Positions 61,391 through 64,000 of a stretch of 64,000 nucleotides of DNA are shown piece by piece. Origin of the DNA: Liolophura sinensis (Eukaryota > Mollusca > Polyplacophora > Chitonida > Chitonidae); contig NC_088295.1 of assembly GCF_032854445.1 (NCBI RefSeq), positions 78,084,028 to 78,148,027 on the forward strand. The letters are read 5' to 3'. The stretch's first letter is position 1; each line of letters begins with the position of its first letter. Made by a program: the position numbers and the translations under genes. The notes under the pieces are model-generated. The model made no database searches, was not told where the DNA came from, and saw only the letters and a program-made list of their open reading frames with translations.

Positions 61391-61843
61391 CCAGTCCTTG
61401 CCAGGACCAATCCGAGAATGCTCTGACGTTAGGTTTGGCAAAATTTTGTCTGACCACATTGGCCCCAAACCAACGCAGAATGCACTCCATTCAAAAATCT
61501 CCGGCAGTTACCTGCCCTTGTCAAATATACAGAGACTTGTCAGTACAGCAGTTTGCTTTCAGTATCACCCAAACAGCCTAAGAAATAACCGATAGACGCT
61601 GTGCTTTGTGATCAGCTGACAAACAAAAAGATAAGGAACATAAGTGTCTAATTTTAGTCCGTGGAGACGTATTTAATATTTGATTTTCTTCTCAAATGCC
61701 GTGACAACCTGCCACAGCAATTGCATCAGGTTTTTAAATGGAGCACGCTCTGATGTTGGATTGGGGCCATCTTTGGCCAAACAAAATCTTTGGTATACCT
61801 AACGTCAGAGCAATCTTGGACTATGCCAGGCCTTGGAGGAAGT
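61391..61843. mobile_element. Foldback element with about 140-bp inverted arms
   Basis: 61391-61527 and 61691-61843 align as imperfect reverse complements: TGCTCTGACGTTAGGT versus the reverse of ACCTAACGTCAGAGCA (exact), plus TTGGCCCCAA and GCACTCCATT. It lies between NCAPG2 coding exon 1 and its likely promoter. Confidence 0.8.
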
Positions 61844-62525
61844 TCAAACATGGTGGACGTTAGTTCGACTCATTTGATTCAAAAGTTTAAATGGCTGGAT
61901 TACTGTTAAAAGCTGTTTTACTGCTGATAGCTGTGGCATAACTGCAGTTTGGTCGACACAGTGAATCAGGCCATAGCAAATCTAAATAGGTTCGAACTGT
62001 TATTTTAGTGAAAATGTCCTTGAGAAAATCTATGTAACGGGCACTATTGGTTCCAGATGACTCTCAAATCTTGTCTTCACACCTGTCCAATCTATCATTC
62101 CGGTCTTAAGACTGGCCCAGTTTGTCTGACGGTCAATGGTGTATCATAATTTGCCTGTCAAAAGTCATATGAACTCAAACTATTGCCTGGATGCTACCCA
62201 GGTTGGACATTCCATACAATCTGTGCAAGCCTATCACTAAATCGGAAGTTTTATAAAATGTTACGGAGATCTTGGAGCCACACAAACTTGCCGATCTGGA
62301 GTCCTTCAAAGTTCACCGACACTGTCTGACTATGCAACATTCAATTTCAATGTATCACTTTGTTTTGACAGACACGCCACCGTGCGTGATGCATGCTGGC
62401 TTTTTGATGGGTAAAATTTCCCGTACTAGCAGATCAAAGGTGATTTATGAACACCGAAAAACAATTTACTCTCTCATTTTCTTTTAGATGTATATTAGGC
62501 TTACAGTCTTTACACTTTTCCTCAC

Positions 62526-62600
62526 CAAAGGCAAATCAGTCCGAGAGGTTGAAAGTGGCGCCAGGAAATGTTCTCGCATAACCTCGCGAGAGTTGAACTA
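62526..62600 (-). promoter_or_regulatory. NCAPG2: Probable NCAPG2 promoter and 5' exon
   Basis: The minus strand holds TCTCGCGAGG (62591-62582), matching 9 of 10 of the TCTCGCGAGA element of TATA-less housekeeping promoters. An E2F-like TGGCGCC core lies at about 62563-62557. A donor (CTTTG|GTGAGG) lies at 62526/62525 and an acceptor (TTCTAG|CACAG) at 61076. Splicing them makes ATG 62579-62577 in frame with NCAPG2 and would add 22 residues. The 61064 start fits the family N-terminus better, so this ATG may be uORF-like or an alternative start. Confidence 0.5.
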
Positions 62601-64000
62601 GACTCGTTGGTAACTATCCTCTACAAGAAATTCAACAGCTGGTCTGTCGTGATACAATGTCTACATCATACTGTTTTGTATTAGTTTTCCCCCTGATATT
62701 TTGAAAGTAATACAACGCCAAATGACAGTGTTATCTAGAATTAATAAAATATTGAAAAATTTGAATCAGTTTAGGTAATGCCAAAAACATTAGACACTGC
62801 CAGACCAAGGCGGAAGTAATTGACCCAAGCTTCTAAGCTAGGGTAACTTGAGTTGCAGCATCGTCAAGATCGAATAGGGGATGACAGGCAGGCGTGGCTT
62901 TCCCCGTTTTGAAGTGTTCAGGTCGTGAAAGGTAACTAACTAAGATAATTTTGTTCTAGTCAATACGCTGTTTTCTGTAGCATTTGTTTTTGACAAGAGT
63001 GTCACACAAGTGTTGTTTCTTAATCGGTTTCTATGGATCATGCCACTGATGGAGGTGATACAAAAATATTCTCAGACGGATATCGCACGCACAGGTGTGT
63101 TTAGGCCGAGCTCAAGTGTTCACTGAAGTTGACATGTTCACAACAGATACATGTACTACTATGATAGTGTAAGGGACTTTAGCAGTCGAAGTTTAAAAAC
63201 AATTTATTGTACACAAGAATATTTGGTCTTTTGGTCCAGTATGAGTGATTTAAAAAGAACAGTGCTTTATTGTGATACATAGTACAGTACTTAGACGGTT
63301 AATTTATTTATTGAACATGCTGAGCACAGCTTCAGTAAAATGTTGATTTTGGCTATATTTGACGATCTGATAGTTAACAGCCACATTAATGTTTAATCAG
63401 GCAACTTCCTGTATCCGAACCAGGTTTGATTTTTCTGACAGGTGTGTTGCACAGAGGACCAATATTAAAATTGATTTAAAATCACATTTCGACAATCTGC
63501 CCAGGTAATTTGTGATAATTTGTATCTTTGTTCTTTGCATACATGTACTGTGATTTTGTCCCACCTATGAAGGAGAATGGGAGTGGCTTCTCCGCCACTT
63601 ATTTGTGCTATGTCATCTCTCCAGCTGATTACTGGTGTGCCAAAATGCGAATCAGCTGTGGAGACAAGTTTCTGTAAACTGTTGATTATCGGGCATGTTA
63701 ATAAGGAGAGCAAGAGGATAATTCAAAAGTATCTTTAACATTTAGCTGATGCGTTTTTTGTGAGCACCAGTATTTGGTGGGAACAGACAGGATGCAGATA
63801 TACTCCTCAAACTCTATTCCTTCCAAAACCAGTTCGTTGGAATAGCTGATGCAAGGTAAAACTGTTGTAAGCAACTAACCGAGATACAAGTTTTTAAAAA
63901 ATGTTAAGAAGTCACAGGGGCAGGTTGTACAGTGGAGATGTGATTTTGAGTCAATTTTCATTGAGATTCTTTTCACTGCACCTCTGTCCGATATAGCCGA
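62592..64000. other. Right-hand stretch, no supported gene
   Basis: No coding exon is convincing. A possible non-coding first exon of a divergent plus-strand gene ends at AAAG|GTAACTAAC (about 62930/62931), with only a 15-codon frame from 62880. The minus-strand frame at 63465-63713 (82 codons) has no recognisable motif. Confidence 0.45.

Noticed and set aside
63465-63713. 82-codon minus-strand frame near the right edge
   Set aside because: No family similarity or flanking gene structure that I can recognise.

Overview
This is a eukaryotic window: AT-rich DNA with multi-exon genes split by GT-AG introns, no operons and no bacterial signals. Several copies of a tRNA-derived SINE end in an AAATA-type tail and carry the conserved block beginning CACTTATACGACG. 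Together with a second dispersed tail family (TTGAGTACGACGTTAAACCC plus CACTCACTC), this points to a mollusc or another lophotrochozoan. The species cannot be named from the sequence.

Layout, left to right. 1-8 kb: repeats and a decayed piggyBac transposase, with no supported gene exon. 8.0-17.7 kb (+): the last six exons of a vesicular-type zinc exporter of the SLC30A2/3/8 group; its first transmembrane exon was not found. 17.7-24.1 kb: 3'UTR plus intergenic repeats. 24.3-31.6 kb (+): a complete short-chain dehydrogenase/reductase gene behind a TATA box, with a probable mitochondrial leader and two possible C-termini. 32.8-61.1 kb (-): a complete condensin-II subunit gene, NCAPG2. I rebuilt it as 28 phase-consistent coding exons (3531 bp, 1176 aa). 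It converges on the dehydrogenase. 47.5-49.8 kb (+): an intronless TRIM-NHL gene nested antisense in NCAPG2 intron 13. 62.5 kb: a likely NCAPG2 promoter with a CTCGCGAG palindrome and an E2F-like GGCGCC core.

The genes do not form a pathway. The window's most unusual content is structural. Exons or exon edges have been copied locally three times: a 62-bp tandem array has amplified the 3' end and splice donor of NCAPG2 exon 24; a dead copy of NCAPG2 exon 2 lies in intron 6; and a decayed copy of an SLC30A exon start with its acceptor lies 352 bp upstream of the real one. There is also a 3.1-kb, 78-bp satellite with higher-order structure in NCAPG2 intron 16, and several long foldback elements. 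No wholly new multi-gene system is evident; the novelty candidates are these repeat-exon interactions.
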